DNA of 35,582 bases, taken from assembly GCA_947625415.1 (NCBI GenBank), contig CANQOG010000012.1:1-35582 (forward strand), written 5' to 3'. The DNA comes from an uncultured Clostridia bacterium. Lineage in GTDB: Bacteria > Bacillota > Clostridia > TANB77 > CAG-508. This document shows positions 8,506-20,000 of this stretch, one piece after another (position 1 is the stretch's first letter; every line of letters begins with the position of its first letter). The translations under genes were made by a program, and so were the position numbers. Below the pieces are notes generated by a model. That model saw only the letters and a list, made by a program, of their open reading frames with translations. It ran no database searches and had not been told where the DNA came from.

Positions 8506-9116
8506 TAAGGTACTACCTTAACTTCAGCACTATTTGTTATAGGCTTATTTATAATTCCTAAAGTAATTGTTATTGCATCCATACCTTCATATTTAAAATC
8601 CATTAATACATTTGTATATTTTCCTTTTAAATCCGCACTTTCTTTATGATATGCACAATATTCAATATTTAATCCTGAAACATCATTTTCTTCACAAAAT
8701 TCTGAAAATTTTATAAAATCTTCTTCATTTTCAATTTCAAGATATTTTTTAATTTCTTGTTTGTTTTTTGCATAATAACTTTTTGCATCATTTCTCTTTA
8801 AATCTTCACATAAATCAGGTAAATATTTTGAAAGGGTATATAAATGCTCATATAAAATATTTCTATCTAATTCACCTGTATATTCTTTAGTAAAATCATA
8901 TATATGCTGAGGAATTATCTTATCTGAAAGATATTCTCTAGTACGTTGTTCAGCAGCCTCCCAATCTGGTAATTCATCCGCTGATGCAGGCTTATCATAT
9001 AATATTAAATATATAGCAAATGCAACTATTGCAATAACTAATACAATAATCAGTATTTTAATTGCTATTTTAAGTTTTTTATTTCTTTTGTTTTCACTCT
9101 TTATCTTTTGCCCCAT
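8505..9116 (-). CDS. Membrane-anchored protein of unknown function, last gene of the T4SS-like operon
   Basis: This 203-aa protein has a Lys-rich cytoplasmic N-terminus, one membrane segment (about 16-40) and an extracellular domain of about 160 residues. The domain is helix-rich and acidic up to about 130 and beta-rich at the end (GKYTNVLMDFKYEG, AITITLGIIN). Two Cys residues lie near 138 and 153. I do not recognise the family. The start MGQKIKSENKRNKK resembles that of the 498-aa anchored protein of the same operon (MGQKVSFNKNKTNK). It lies 17 bases after the 2108-aa gene and is closed by the shared terminator, so it is probably part of the same machine. Confidence 0.72.
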   Translation of the reverse strand: MGQKIKSENKRNKKLKIAIKILIIVLVIAIVAFAIYLILYDKPASADELPDWEAAEQRTREYLSDKIIPQHIYDFTKEYTGELDRNILYEHLYTLSKYLPDLCEDLKRNDAKSYYAKNKQEIKKYLEIENEEDFIKFSEFCEENDVSGLNIEYCAYHKESADLKGKYTNVLMDFKYEGMDAITITLGIINKPITNSAEVKVVP

Positions 9117-9133
9117 ATTATCCTCACTTCCTA

Positions 9134-12100
9134 TTATTCACTTGCTACATTAAAGTTCTTACCTGAAAAGTAGTCAGAGAATGGTGTATTTGAGCTAAAT
9201 TGTAATTCTGCTCCACTAGAAAGAGCAGTCCATTTTTTATCTAAAAACATAATACTTTCTGCTTTTCTTCTCTTAGCTAAACCTGGATATTGGTCAAATT
9301 GTGAACTTCCTAAATTTTCCCATGTACTTCTTATATTAGCCTCATCTCCACCTTTTATTGCCTCTTGTAATGAGTTTGGCACTGAACCGAAATTATACAT
9401 TACAGATAAGATAGAAGCTATTTGATATTCGTCAAACTTAATTCCTGGAAATACTTGTTCAATTGATTTTACTTTATCATCTATAAATGCTATTGCAATA
9501 TCTCTAATTACATCTAGAGGAACATGATCTCCTACATTCATACCTGTATTTCCAACATGACTTCCATGCATATATTCGCCATAACCTAAATTCCAGAAAT
9601 ATTGATTACAGTGATTTGTAACACCCATAGCAACTGTTACTGTACCATCACCAATATCTTTAGCCACTGAATATCCCTGTTTAACTTCATCTTGTGATAA
9701 TCCTTCACATAATACTAACATCCAATACAAAAATTCTTCTGAATAATCACCTGTAAATGCTTCTGTAGTAGAATTTCCAGCCACATCTGCAATATCAAAG
9801 AAGTCTTCTACATTATCAACAATAGCATAGTCAAGATCTTTAATTATTATTCTAATGTAGTCAGCTGGACCTTCATAATCATAATATGTATATGTTAATT
9901 TTTCAATTGAATCATTTGAAGTTTCTATATCTGATCTTTCTGTATCTGATACTTCTACGTCTGATGTTTCTAACTCTTCTGGAATTTCTGTTTTAGTAGC
10001 TTCTGTACCTTCAATTGTTTTTCCTATATATTTTCCTTCTTTTATGTAATATCCTTTTAAGCCATCTTCTGCTTTATAATTATCTTCTGGCTTTGGATAT
10101 GCACTTGATTCTCCATAATTTATAAAACATGGAGCATCTTCTTTAGCTTGTTCTTTATCAATTAATTTTTTCCACTCTTCTGAATTATATAGTGCGTATC
10201 CACGAAGTTCTTCCTCTGTCCTTTTCTTATAAGAACCATTTATACTATTTTGTGAACTATTGCCTGCTGTCTCTTCAGACTCTTCTGGTTCTTCAGATTC
10301 CTCTAATTCCTCACCTTCATTAGGCTCTAAATCAGGACTTCCTGAATCACTACTTGTCAAACTCAAATCTACATCAATTCCATCTATCATTATAGTATAT
10401 CCAGCACAAACATTTTCATATTCATCATAGAATAGATTTAATGCTGACTCTGGAGTTTCATACCCTTCAGATGTTGTTTCATAATCATATCCATCAAACA
10501 TTGATGATTGAAAATATTCTTCATTATTTGCAACTTCTATAACAATATAATCAACTGTTTCCATTTGTTGAGTATAAAGATTCATTCTTTCATGTGTACC
10601 AACTTCTAAAATCTTACCAGTTACAGGAGATGAAACTAATTCCCCAGCCTTATATCCTTTAAATTTAGCTAATTGTGATGAACCACTACTTGATGTATTT
10701 CCAAGTCCTTCTATAATACCATTATACCATACTTCATATCCTTCTCCACTCATATGCAATCCATCACTAGTAGCATAGCTTTCCATTAAATATCCATCAT
10801 CACCAACAATATTATTTGTAGTTCCCTCAATAAATGTAACATAATCTTTTCCTGAACACCAAGAACTCATTTGTGAGTTATACTCATCAATTTTACTATT
10901 TAATTCATCTGCTGTATACCATTCTGTTCGATAAGTTGATGCAACATGTGATATTTTTAACATATTTATAGGAATATTAGGAAAATCACTATGTAATTTT
11001 TCAATTAATTCTTGAGTTTTTCCATACGAATTTGTGTTATTCAAGCCAAAATGTATAACTAACGCACTAGGACTTTTACTTTCAATTTGACTTTTTAATG
11101 CTGAATAATTATCTAAAGCCCAGCTAGCATCTTGTGAACCTTTAGCAAAGAAATAACCTGACATTACAGAATTTCCACCTATTACTGGTTCAGCTTCCAA
11201 ATCTGCAACTCCACTACTTCCTAATCCTACTACCCAAGAATCACCTATCCAAAATATCTTTGATGTATCAATTTTTCCAGAACTAGTACTACCATTTCCT
11301 TCAACTGGAGTTTCTTCCGCCTCTTCCAATTCTTCTGGCTCTATTGCTTCTGGAGTAGCATCAGTATCTTCCTCTCCATCACCAGTTTCTTCTGTTTCTT
11401 CAGTTGATTCAATAATTTCTTCTGTTGTCTTTCTTGAAGTATAACTATCTAAAGCATTATAAGTTGCTTCTGAATGTATCAATGTTCCATAATCTACATC
11501 AGCTTTATCATAAGGTCTTACTGGCCATCCTGAAATAGGATTATGCTCAGGTAAAATCCATGTAAATATTGAAGGAACTTTTTCTGATAATTCTTCTTTA
11601 TCAAAATAATCTAATTCAACAATTAATTCTTTAAAATCTCTATATGCATAATCTGCATCTAAAGTTCCTGTATTTTCTAATATTGAAAATACACTTAATG
11701 AGTTTTTAGTAATTTCAACAGTACTAATTAAATCTGGATCTCTAGGGTCAAATGTTAATTTAAGCAAATCGTTTGGTACACCATTTTCTGAGCCACCATA
11801 GTAATCTTGAATATTTACACCAAATCTATTCATATATAACATATCTAACTGCCAATCAAGCCACTGTGTTGCTAAATCTTCATTAGAAATTTGCTCACTA
11901 TCAGTTGCCCAAGAATATGATTCTCTTATAGCTCCTCTACCAAAATTATTTAAATCTTTTATAATTAAATTTTTTGTCGCATTCCAACCAATTATTTCAC
12001 CATCTTTACTATAAAGTCGACAAATAAGTCCATTATCGCCAAGTAAGCCTATAAAGTGATAGAAATTATCACCAGTATACTCTTCATATCCAGTTTCTCT

Positions 12101-15100
12101 AAATGATTTTGGATCTGCTAAAACTTTATTATTATAATATTTGTTATCATAATCATAATTTTTAGAAACATAGTCATCATATCCATATAAAACTCTTTGC
12201 TTATCATGCTCTATAGCTAACCCTCTATCTTCTCCACCATCATAAATATAAAATTTCCTATATTTGAATAAATATTTAACTAATGGGTTTGTTTGACCTC
12301 TTTGAGCATCTTCTATTTGAGTAATACTATTAGTTTGTTTTAATTGATAGAAAATTCCAGAGTTTTCTTCCCCTTCTGAATCTTCTCCATAAATTATATT
12401 ATATAATTTATCTACATCTGAATTTTCTCCTTTTGATACTCTCTTCCATTCACTTGCAGAGCCACTTGAATCAAATGTATAAGCAGTCCATAATACTTTA
12501 GAATCTATTCTATCTCCACCATCTGCAGTATTACTTGTAAATTTTTCTACCTTTGCTTTTTTTACAAACGCCCATCCAGCTTTTTCAGCTTCTTCTTTTG
12601 AAGAATATCCATTTACAGGCTCTCCATCAATTGTAGCTTGTTTAGTTTCATATCTAGGTTCTCCATCTTCATTATATCCTTTAATATTTTTAATTTCTCC
12701 TGTTTCTAAAAACTCTTCTAATGTAGTTTCTGATGTAGTACCATCACCATTTAAAACATATAATTGATAATCATCTCCATTCATCTCATAAGCAGTCCAA
12801 TATTCACCAGTATCTTCCATATAGTCAGAATCAACCTTTACATATTTGGCATTTTCTCCAAAACAATTTTCATAATCAAATTCTGGATGACTTGCAGACT
12901 TTACTTTCTCTTCACCATCACCAAGCGCTCCTAGACTACTATAATATTCATCATTATCTAAATCTGGACTATCTCCATTCTCATCATAAGACCTTCCTTC
13001 AACTTCTATAATTTTTCCAGCATATTCGTTTATTGCTACATCATCTGTCCTTGTTGGATCACCCTCAGTTGCTTTAGGAATTACAAAATATGTATCTCTA
13101 AACCAACTTCCAACAACTCTTGCAATATATGGAGTATATGAACTATAATTTTGGTCTGAAATATTTGCTATTGCCTTTATAACTGCTTTTACATATTCTT
13201 GACAAACACTACAACATCTATTTTGAGTCTTTTTTCCACTAGAATCTTTTTGTTCTGAACACCTACCAGCAGATAAATTATAATGAGGATTTCCATTTTC
13301 ATCAATTGTCAATATTCTACTATCTATAGCTTCTTGAATAGTTTTTTCTCTCAATATAAATTCAACCATAACAGTATCTACCCAAGTTTCTTCACCACTA
13401 TACGTTATTTCTCTATCCCCCCAAGACACCTCGTGCGTTAACGCATTTAGAAGAATGCCAGATTGATCAAAAGTTCCTACTTCATATATTAAATATTTAT
13501 AAGAAACCCAATCATAATTTAATTCTTCACCATCAACTTCAGTTGGCCATGTATTATAATTTTTAACTTTCTTAACCTTATATACTTTTCCACTTTGATG
13601 ATATTCCGAAACCCCTGACAATACATCTAAAATATCAGGTGCATTAACATAAGTTTCAAACTCATTTGTTGATGGACTAGACATATTTGATAAATTAAAT
13701 CCCGCATTTACTGCAATTGAACTAAACCATGTAAAATCATTATTTAAAGCATTTGTATCATCTATACCAATTTCTTGAGTACAATGTTCAGGTGTAAATT
13801 CTAATAATTCTCCACTATCATTTTTAAATTCATAATTCTCATAAGAGCTAAATTCTTCATAAACTTCTGGGTCGGTTGTACCATAAATACCATAAGTATT
13901 TAAAGCATTTTTACTTGTATCCATAAATAAAATAGAATTTGTTTCGTATGTACTTTTTTCAATTATATAAGCTTGTCCTGCTCCCAAACAATTTTCTGGG
14001 CTAGTTAATGTTAACTCTGAACTAACTAATAAATCTTGACAAGCCTCTTTATTTAATGCCATATCATTTACAATATCATTAAACCACTGTAAAGCACCTT
14101 CACCATCCTCAACAGCCCAAGATTCTACATTATGTCCAGTTTCTGCTAATACAGCCTCTACTTTCTCAATAGTATCTCCACTTGCTGGATTTACAATATC
14201 TTGTGGATCAACATAGCTAGCATTAATTTCAGATTTTCCAGAATCATCAAGATATACTTGAACTTCTGTATCAAAATTTTGAAGCATTGCATTCATCAAG
14301 TCTGGAGCACCTGTTCCTAAATGAAGGGATAGTAAAAACTCTAAACTCATTCCATATCTAGGAGCCCATCCTTCAATTGAGAATTTCATCTCATTATTAA
14401 ACCAGCCTTTTTTTAAAGATAAAGTTGTTCCATCAATTGAAACGGCTTCGCCTAGAAGACCTCTTCCCCACCACCAGTGTTTTGTAGCAATTCCACCTTC
14501 AGCATTATACAATTTAATTAAACCTTTTGCCCAAGCATCTTCATTGCCACCAATAGTTGCTATTGCATTATAAATTGTTGTCAACATATCTTCATCACTA
14601 TTTCTCAAAGTATAAATTCTATAATTTGATAATAAGTATGTTCTAAGCAATCTAAAACGTTTAGTATATTCTTCTAACTCATCCTCTGTAAAAGCGTATG
14701 AATCCTCGTCCCTATCACTATTTGAAATTAAACTTATTGGAGCAACTTTTCCCCTTGAACTCAAAGTTTCACTACCAGCATCTGCCCCTAACGCAGAATT
14801 TGAACCTTCGCTAATAGTTCTTACTATACCAAATTCATCAATATAAAATTTATCATTATTTAAAATAGGTTCTCCAGTTGAATTATCTATTTTTTGTCCT
14901 AAATTATTATAATACGTTATATCTGGAATTTCACCGGTTTCATCATGAAAACGAGCCACACCATCATCATCCATTTGATATGTATAATTTGGATATCTAT
15001 TTTCTGTTTCTGAAAAAGTCAATGTAGAATCATTTTCAGTTCTAAGAGCTGGTCTTACAAAACCATCGCCAATTAAATTATAATCCATTTGTTCCAAATA

Positions 15101-15460
15101 ATTTGCAACATCTATAATATCTTGGTAATTTTCATTAAGGCTAGATACAGCTCCATTCGCAAACCAATTTTCAGAATCAATATTAAAAAAGTTTAACAAT
15201 TTATCTCTCATCATTCCAGGCATATGTTGAAAAGCTACAATAATAATTACAAGTATTATTATAAGTAATATTAATATTCCAACCCATCCTAAATGCAATA
15301 ACAGTTCTACAAGTTTTTTAATAACTTTACCAATAAGTTTTACCGCTTCTTTAGCTATTTTACCAGCTTCTTTCATAGCTTTTTTTGCATTTGGACTTAC
15401 ATCTTCTGGGTTCATAACATCAAAGTCTTTTCCACTTCTATTTTTTCCTCTTTTAGCCAT
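9134..15460 (-). CDS. 2108-aa membrane-anchored T4SS-associated protein with SGNH hydrolase and GH24-type lysozyme domains
   Basis: The protein has a basic N-terminus with an amphipathic helix (about 20-50), one membrane segment (about 56-77) and a very long extracellular part. Residues 100-1390 match no family I recognise and include a Cys cluster near 733-753 (RCCSVC). An SGNH/GDSL-type hydrolase domain spans about 1400-1587, with block I IGDSWV (Ser1408), a G-L-N block III motif and the DGLH block V (Asp1566, His1569). A C-terminal lysozyme-like domain (about 1903-2085) has Glu1919 in LCEGLS, the DGTVTVAMG strand and the late LAKRRKAES motif, as in T4-type/GH24 endolysins. These would cut glycan strands and remove acyl groups from wall polymers. 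Conjugation clusters of Gram-positives commonly carry a lysozyme-type hydrolase, but a single protein this long with an SGNH domain is unusual. GGGAGG precedes the ATG. Confidence 0.8.
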   Translation of the reverse strand: MAKRGKNRSGKDFDVMNPEDVSPNAKKAMKEAGKIAKEAVKLIGKVIKKLVELLLHLGWVGILILLIIILVIIIVAFQHMPGMMRDKLLNFFNIDSENWFANGAVSSLNENYQDIIDVANYLEQMDYNLIGDGFVRPALRTENDSTLTFSETENRYPNYTYQMDDDGVARFHDETGEIPDITYYNNLGQKIDNSTGEPILNNDKFYIDEFGIVRTISEGSNSALGADAGSETLSSRGKVAPISLISNSDRDEDSYAFTEDELEEYTKRFRLLRTYLLSNYRIYTLRNSDEDMLTTIYNAIATIGGNEDAWAKGLIKLYNAEGGIATKHWWWGRGLLGEAVSIDGTTLSLKKGWFNNEMKFSIEGWAPRYGMSLEFLLSLHLGTGAPDLMNAMLQNFDTEVQVYLDDSGKSEINASYVDPQDIVNPASGDTIEKVEAVLAETGHNVESWAVEDGEGALQWFNDIVNDMALNKEACQDLLVSSELTLTSPENCLGAGQAYIIEKSTYETNSILFMDTSKNALNTYGIYGTTDPEVYEEFSSYENYEFKNDSGELLEFTPEHCTQEIGIDDTNALNNDFTWFSSIAVNAGFNLSNMSSPSTNEFETYVNAPDILDVLSGVSEYHQSGKVYKVKKVKNYNTWPTEVDGEELNYDWVSYKYLIYEVGTFDQSGILLNALTHEVSWGDREITYSGEETWVDTVMVEFILREKTIQEAIDSRILTIDENGNPHYNLSAGRCSEQKDSSGKKTQNRCCSVCQEYVKAVIKAIANISDQNYSSYTPYIARVVGSWFRDTYFVIPKATEGDPTRTDDVAINEYAGKIIEVEGRSYDENGDSPDLDNDEYYSSLGALGDGEEKVKSASHPEFDYENCFGENAKYVKVDSDYMEDTGEYWTAYEMNGDDYQLYVLNGDGTTSETTLEEFLETGEIKNIKGYNEDGEPRYETKQATIDGEPVNGYSSKEEAEKAGWAFVKKAKVEKFTSNTADGGDRIDSKVLWTAYTFDSSGSASEWKRVSKGENSDVDKLYNIIYGEDSEGEENSGIFYQLKQTNSITQIEDAQRGQTNPLVKYLFKYRKFYIYDGGEDRGLAIEHDKQRVLYGYDDYVSKNYDYDNKYYNNKVLADPKSFRETGYEEYTGDNFYHFIGLLGDNGLICRLYSKDGEIIGWNATKNLIIKDLNNFGRGAIRESYSWATDSEQISNEDLATQWLDWQLDMLYMNRFGVNIQDYYGGSENGVPNDLLKLTFDPRDPDLISTVEITKNSLSVFSILENTGTLDADYAYRDFKELIVELDYFDKEELSEKVPSIFTWILPEHNPISGWPVRPYDKADVDYGTLIHSEATYNALDSYTSRKTTEEIIESTEETEETGDGEEDTDATPEAIEPEELEEAEETPVEGNGSTSSGKIDTSKIFWIGDSWVVGLGSSGVADLEAEPVIGGNSVMSGYFFAKGSQDASWALDNYSALKSQIESKSPSALVIHFGLNNTNSYGKTQELIEKLHSDFPNIPINMLKISHVASTYRTEWYTADELNSKIDEYNSQMSSWCSGKDYVTFIEGTTNNIVGDDGYLMESYATSDGLHMSGEGYEVWYNGIIEGLGNTSSSGSSQLAKFKGYKAGELVSSPVTGKILEVGTHERMNLYTQQMETVDYIVIEVANNEEYFQSSMFDGYDYETTSEGYETPESALNLFYDEYENVCAGYTIMIDGIDVDLSLTSSDSGSPDLEPNEGEELEESEEPEESEETAGNSSQNSINGSYKKRTEEELRGYALYNSEEWKKLIDKEQAKEDAPCFINYGESSAYPKPEDNYKAEDGLKGYYIKEGKYIGKTIEGTEATKTEIPEELETSDVEVSDTERSDIETSNDSIEKLTYTYYDYEGPADYIRIIIKDLDYAIVDNVEDFFDIADVAGNSTTEAFTGDYSEEFLYWMLVLCEGLSQDEVKQGYSVAKDIGDGTVTVAMGVTNHCNQYFWNLGYGEYMHGSHVGNTGMNVGDHVPLDVIRDIAIAFIDDKVKSIEQVFPGIKFDEYQIASILSVMYNFGSVPNSLQEAIKGGDEANIRSTWENLGSSQFDQYPGLAKRRKAESIMFLDKKWTALSSGAELQFSSNTPFSDYFSGKNFNVASE

Positions 15461-15478
15461 ATTCTGTCGCCTCCCTTC

Positions 15479-16435
15479 CTAGAATGATATTGTCATACTA
15501 AATTTATTAATTGCATTTTCAATTTCAGCTTCAGCTGTTTCTGGATTACCAGTATAATTTTCCATAACTCTTACAGCATTTAATACAATGCCCTTTGCAG
15601 TACTAGCTGAATCATAAAATTTTTCAAAAGACAACTTAGTAGTTGTACTTTCTCCAGGTCCTAAAACTATTGATGTTTCATCTAATGTACTTCTTGACTC
15701 ATTACCAACTACTAAGCCAACTTCCCATCCACCTGACAAACCATCTTTTATGACTATTGTATTATTTGTTCTATTTAAAAATTTTAATGTATATATAGAA
15801 AAATTATATTTCTCTATTACTTCTGTAACTTCTACTCTCAAATAGTCATTTGATGCCATATAGTTTAACTTTTTGGCTCCCATGTAATTTCCTACTGAAA
15901 AAACTATATTTTTGTTTTCATCATAACTTACTATAATTTTTTCTTCTTGAAAACCATATTTTTGATTTGTTACACCTGTTGCTAAAAAGTCTTCAAATAT
16001 TCTCACATTATAAATATATTTTCCATCAACATTTGAATAATTTTGTATAGCATATCTTTTAGTACTTCCATCAAATTTTTGTCTAACATATTCTACATAC
16101 ATATTATAACTGTTTCCAAAAAAATTCTCTTTACAGTCTTCTGAAATAAGATTCCACGCAGCAACATAATTTCTATTATTACAATATCCAACATAATCTT
16201 TTATAAAGTCTTCAAAACCTTTAGCAACTTTTTTTGGAACAGTAGATTCTTTGCTATCTAAAATAGCTACATTTGGCTGATATGTAGTAGGAGGCGTTCC
16301 AGAATATCTTCTTTCAATTAAAAATCTATTAATTAAAATTAAAACAATAGCTACAACCATTACAATTAAAATTACTTTATAATGATCTTTAAAAAAATGT
16401 CTAATCTTAATTCTCAAATCTGGATTTAATGCCAT
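15479..16435 (-). CDS. TM-anchored NTF2-like protein (VirB8/TcpC-type candidate)
   Basis: This 318-aa protein has one membrane segment (about 20-37) and an extracellular part. Residues about 75-185 have the NTF2-like pattern: a helix with YVAAWNLISEDCKENFF, then YVRQKFDGSTKRYAIQNY and long strands. A beta-rich domain follows, with LKFLNRTNNTIVIKDG and GPGESTTTKLSFE, which recalls a small Ig-like fold. In Gram-positive conjugation the VirB8-like component (TcpC and similar) has TM plus NTF2-like domains, so this is the best candidate for that role. The next gene upstream (180 aa) carries a similar single NTF2-like domain. GAGGAGGG lies inside the end of that gene, so the two are translationally linked. 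The fold assignment is inferred from pattern only. Confidence 0.65.
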   Translation of the reverse strand: MALNPDLRIKIRHFFKDHYKVILIVMVVAIVLILINRFLIERRYSGTPPTTYQPNVAILDSKESTVPKKVAKGFEDFIKDYVGYCNNRNYVAAWNLISEDCKENFFGNSYNMYVEYVRQKFDGSTKRYAIQNYSNVDGKYIYNVRIFEDFLATGVTNQKYGFQEEKIIVSYDENKNIVFSVGNYMGAKKLNYMASNDYLRVEVTEVIEKYNFSIYTLKFLNRTNNTIVIKDGLSGGWEVGLVVGNESRSTLDETSIVLGPGESTTTKLSFEKFYDSASTAKGIVLNAVRVMENYTGNPETAEAEIENAINKFSMTISF

Positions 16436-16437
16436 TT

Positions 16438-16980
16438 CTATCCCTCCTCATTTACTGCGCTATTTCTACTAAATGAAATCACATAATCATTTAAAGCTTT
16501 TTCTTGAATAACTACATATAAACTAAAGTTATGCCCATAAGAGCCATTTACAGTATCAGATAAACTTACCATTAATACATAGATATCTCCAAGTCTTTCA
16601 ATATTTTTATATGATAAGCTAAAATCTGAAGGAAAATAATCTTGAAAATATTTTTTAAAATTATTTAAAGTAGGGAAATAATTTTCTTTATATTCATCAT
16701 ATAATAATTTATAGGCTTCTTCATAGTTCTCATTATCTATTAGTTTAAAAAAGCTTGCACAATAAAATTGCATTCTTTGTTGCTCGGTCTTTCCAGACAA
16801 GTCCACAACATTTTTCTTAAATTGTTGTTGTTTATATTCTATATTTGCTTTTTCAAAATCAGTTTGAGAACCACTATTTGAATTTCTAAAAACAAATACC
16901 AAAGCAACTAATAAAACTACTAAAATAATAATCATTAATAATATAATTTGTTTAGCTTTTTTATTATTTCTTTTTGCCAT
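16438..16980 (-). CDS. Short TM-anchored NTF2-like protein
   Basis: This 180-aa protein has a basic N-terminus, one membrane segment (about 11-31) and a single domain (about 60-175) of NTF2-like pattern: FYCASFFKLIDNENYEEAYKLLYDEYKENYF followed by a shorter helix and four to five strands. It looks like a paralogue of the first extracellular domain of the 318-aa protein that follows two bases later. Such domains form the VirB8-like ring in T4SS machines. It starts at the ATG at 16980, behind a G-rich site (GGGGGAAA). The function is inferred from position and pattern. Confidence 0.65.
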   Translation of the reverse strand: MAKRNNKKAKQIILLMIIILVVLLVALVFVFRNSNSGSQTDFEKANIEYKQQQFKKNVVDLSGKTEQQRMQFYCASFFKLIDNENYEEAYKLLYDEYKENYFPTLNNFKKYFQDYFPSDFSLSYKNIERLGDIYVLMVSLSDTVNGSYGHNFSLYVVIQEKALNDYVISFSRNSAVNEEG

Positions 16981-17007
16981 ATATTTTCCCCCTATTTAAC
17001 TTTTGTA

Positions 17008-20000
17008 TTATCCTACTTTAGAACCTTTTTTCGTTGTAGTTATCTCACCTATATTAATCTCTCTTTTTCTATTTTGTAAAGACTTCAAAACTTGATTTGT
17101 ACTTTCAAATTTAACTTCCGTAGATTCTGTAGTTCCGTGTGTAGTAACTTTTCGCTCTAATTCGCGAATATAATTATTTACAGTTGCTAAAACAACTGCA
17201 TCTCTGGCTTTTTCGCTCATTTCACTTGCTGGAATTTTTCCATCTAAATAATTTCTGTACGCATCTCTATCTCCACGTGTCATACCTTCTAACATACTCT
17301 TAATATTATCTGGTTCAGACATATTAAATTTCTGACTAACATCTTTTCTAATTGCCTCAAGCTTTGTCCTTACTTCAATATCATTAGTTGTATTATCAAA
17401 TACTCCAAGTTTAAGGTCAGCATTTACTCTATCCATAAGTTCTCTATTTCGTTTGCTACGTAATTGATCAAGGTTTCTTATAATTTTTGGATTATCTTCT
17501 TCTATTTGAACTTCAGGTTGTTTTTTAATCTTTAATTCTAAATTATCAACTTCACTAGCATATTTCATTTTCAATACTTCTGGAGGAACTTCATATCCTT
17601 TAGATTCAAGTAAATTTTTAACTGCTTTTAGCATTTCTTCTTTTGAATTAATACTCTCATCATCTAAATCCATATATGCTTTTAATTCTTCCATACTTTC
17701 AGCATATTGTCTTTCTATACTTCCCTCTTTAAAGCTATTTATATATTCTTTTCTAGCCTCACTATCATCTCCCAATCTTTGGAAATTATTTGTAATATCA
17801 TTTGCTACATTTCTATCAATTTGACTATCAAGAGCATCCCATTTTTTCTCAACTTCTTTAGCCCAACCTGTTAAAGTTTCTTTATCTTCATTTAAAGCTG
17901 CTTTTATCATATTTTTGACTTCACCTTCTGAAATTGAATCACCTTCAACAATAATAGGTGGTTTTTGTGTAGCTTTCTCGCTTTCATCTTGAGGTTTTGA
18001 TTCTGCAACTTCTTCAGCTTTTTCTGTAACATGATTTTCGATATTTGTCTCTTCATGTGTTTCTGTATTATTAACATTTGTTTCTTCACTTGTTTCTTCT
18101 TTATTAATATTTTTTTCTTCAGACCTCTCTTCTATTACTGTATTTTCATTGCTAATTCTCTCATCATCTAAATCCATATATGCCTTTAAATCTTCTAACG
18201 TTTCAGCATATTGTCTTTCTATACTACCTTCTTCCAAACTATTGATATAATTTCTTCTAGCTTCACTATCATTTCCTAATTTTTGGAAATTATCTAAAAT
18301 ATCATCTGCTACATTTTTATCAATTTGACTATCAAGAGTATCCAATTTTTTCTCAACTTTTTTAGCCCAACCTCCTAAAGTTTCTTTATCACTATTCAAA
18401 TTTTCATTTGATTGTCTTACAGCACCAGCAATTTTTCCTTCTGGGTCATCTGCAACAGCTATAACTATATTTTCATTACTATTATCATTACCATTACCAT
18501 TTTCATTTCTTTCGTTGCTATTATCAATATCATTTTCATTTCTTTCACTAGTACTATTATTTTGATTTAAATTGTTATTTCTATTAGAGTTTTCTGAATT
18601 TCTATCATTGTTATCATCAATTACTGTATAATCGGCATCTATTACTTCCCCACCATCTAAGAAATTAGTTACCCTATCTCTTACATTTCTAACTCCACCT
18701 ATAAATGCATTTCCCGCATTTACAGCATTCTCTCTAATACCTGTGGCAGTATTTCTCAAACTATTTCCAATTCCGTTTGTAACTTGACCTATCCCAATAT
18801 CACTTCCATCAACATTTTTTCCAAATGAAATAAATGGTCGACCAGTAGCAGCCCTCACAGCACCACCACCTACAACTCTAGCTCCATTATCAACAAAGCT
18901 TGATACATTAGAAAGCACATTATTACTAATAACATGCGAATTATTAAATCCAAAAATAGTTTTTACTATTCTTTCAGCTTGTTTAACAAATAATAATGAA
19001 GCTACTGCAACTAAAGCAATTCCTAAATCAGCAGTAGATGATACTCTAACTTCAGCCATAGCAGTCATTGCTGTTCCTACTAAAGCGGCATATATTAAAG
19101 CATGAAGTGATTGAACAAACACAGTAAATAAAAGTTCTCTTAACCAACTATTTAAAGTTATTCCTACCTTACTTACATTTTTTTCTTTAGCATATAATAA
19201 CGGAATAACAGGTGAAATTATTACTAATAAAAATATTGTAAATAAACGGAAAATATAAACTATTATATATCTAAATGTTTGCCATTCTAATATAATATAA
19301 ATAACAACTGAAGCAATACTTAATGTCCAATTTGATGAAAAGATAGAATTTTCAAGTGTATCTATAAAATCAGATACATTTACTGATGAAGCCACTATTT
19401 GTATACCATTTATTACCAAATCATTGACATCTAAAATAAAGATAACTATATAATGCATAAGCATTAGTAATAAAAAACTCACTAAATAATTAACTCCAGC
19501 CTCTTTTGCCTTGCTTATTTTACCAGCTAAATCAATATCTTTGTTAGATCCTCTAAAGAAAATTGCTCCTATACTAAATACTAACGCCAAAATTATAACC
19601 CCACCTGAAATTCTTTCAATAAAATGATACCATATTGATGTATTTGTTCTTATTTTATAAACAATACTATCTGTATCAAGTGGTTGTCCATCTCTATCTG
19701 TCATTGAAAAAAGATTTCCATCTAAAAGCGTAAATCTATTAAAAAATATATCGAAAGGTGTTATTTCATTAGCATCTACTCCTGTAGTAGTTCCACCAGC
19801 ACTTGCAAGCTTATAGTTTAAATTTCTCATTGCTCTACCAGGAGCAGCAAGTACTGACTTTATAAAATTCATTATTATTCCATTTGTTCCACTTGTATTA
19901 GCATCTAATTGTTCATTTACTCTTTCTTCACTAGATTCAACTGGATCTGAATCAGCAAAACTAAAATTTATTTTTAAGTCTGTAGAACATATAAAATTAA

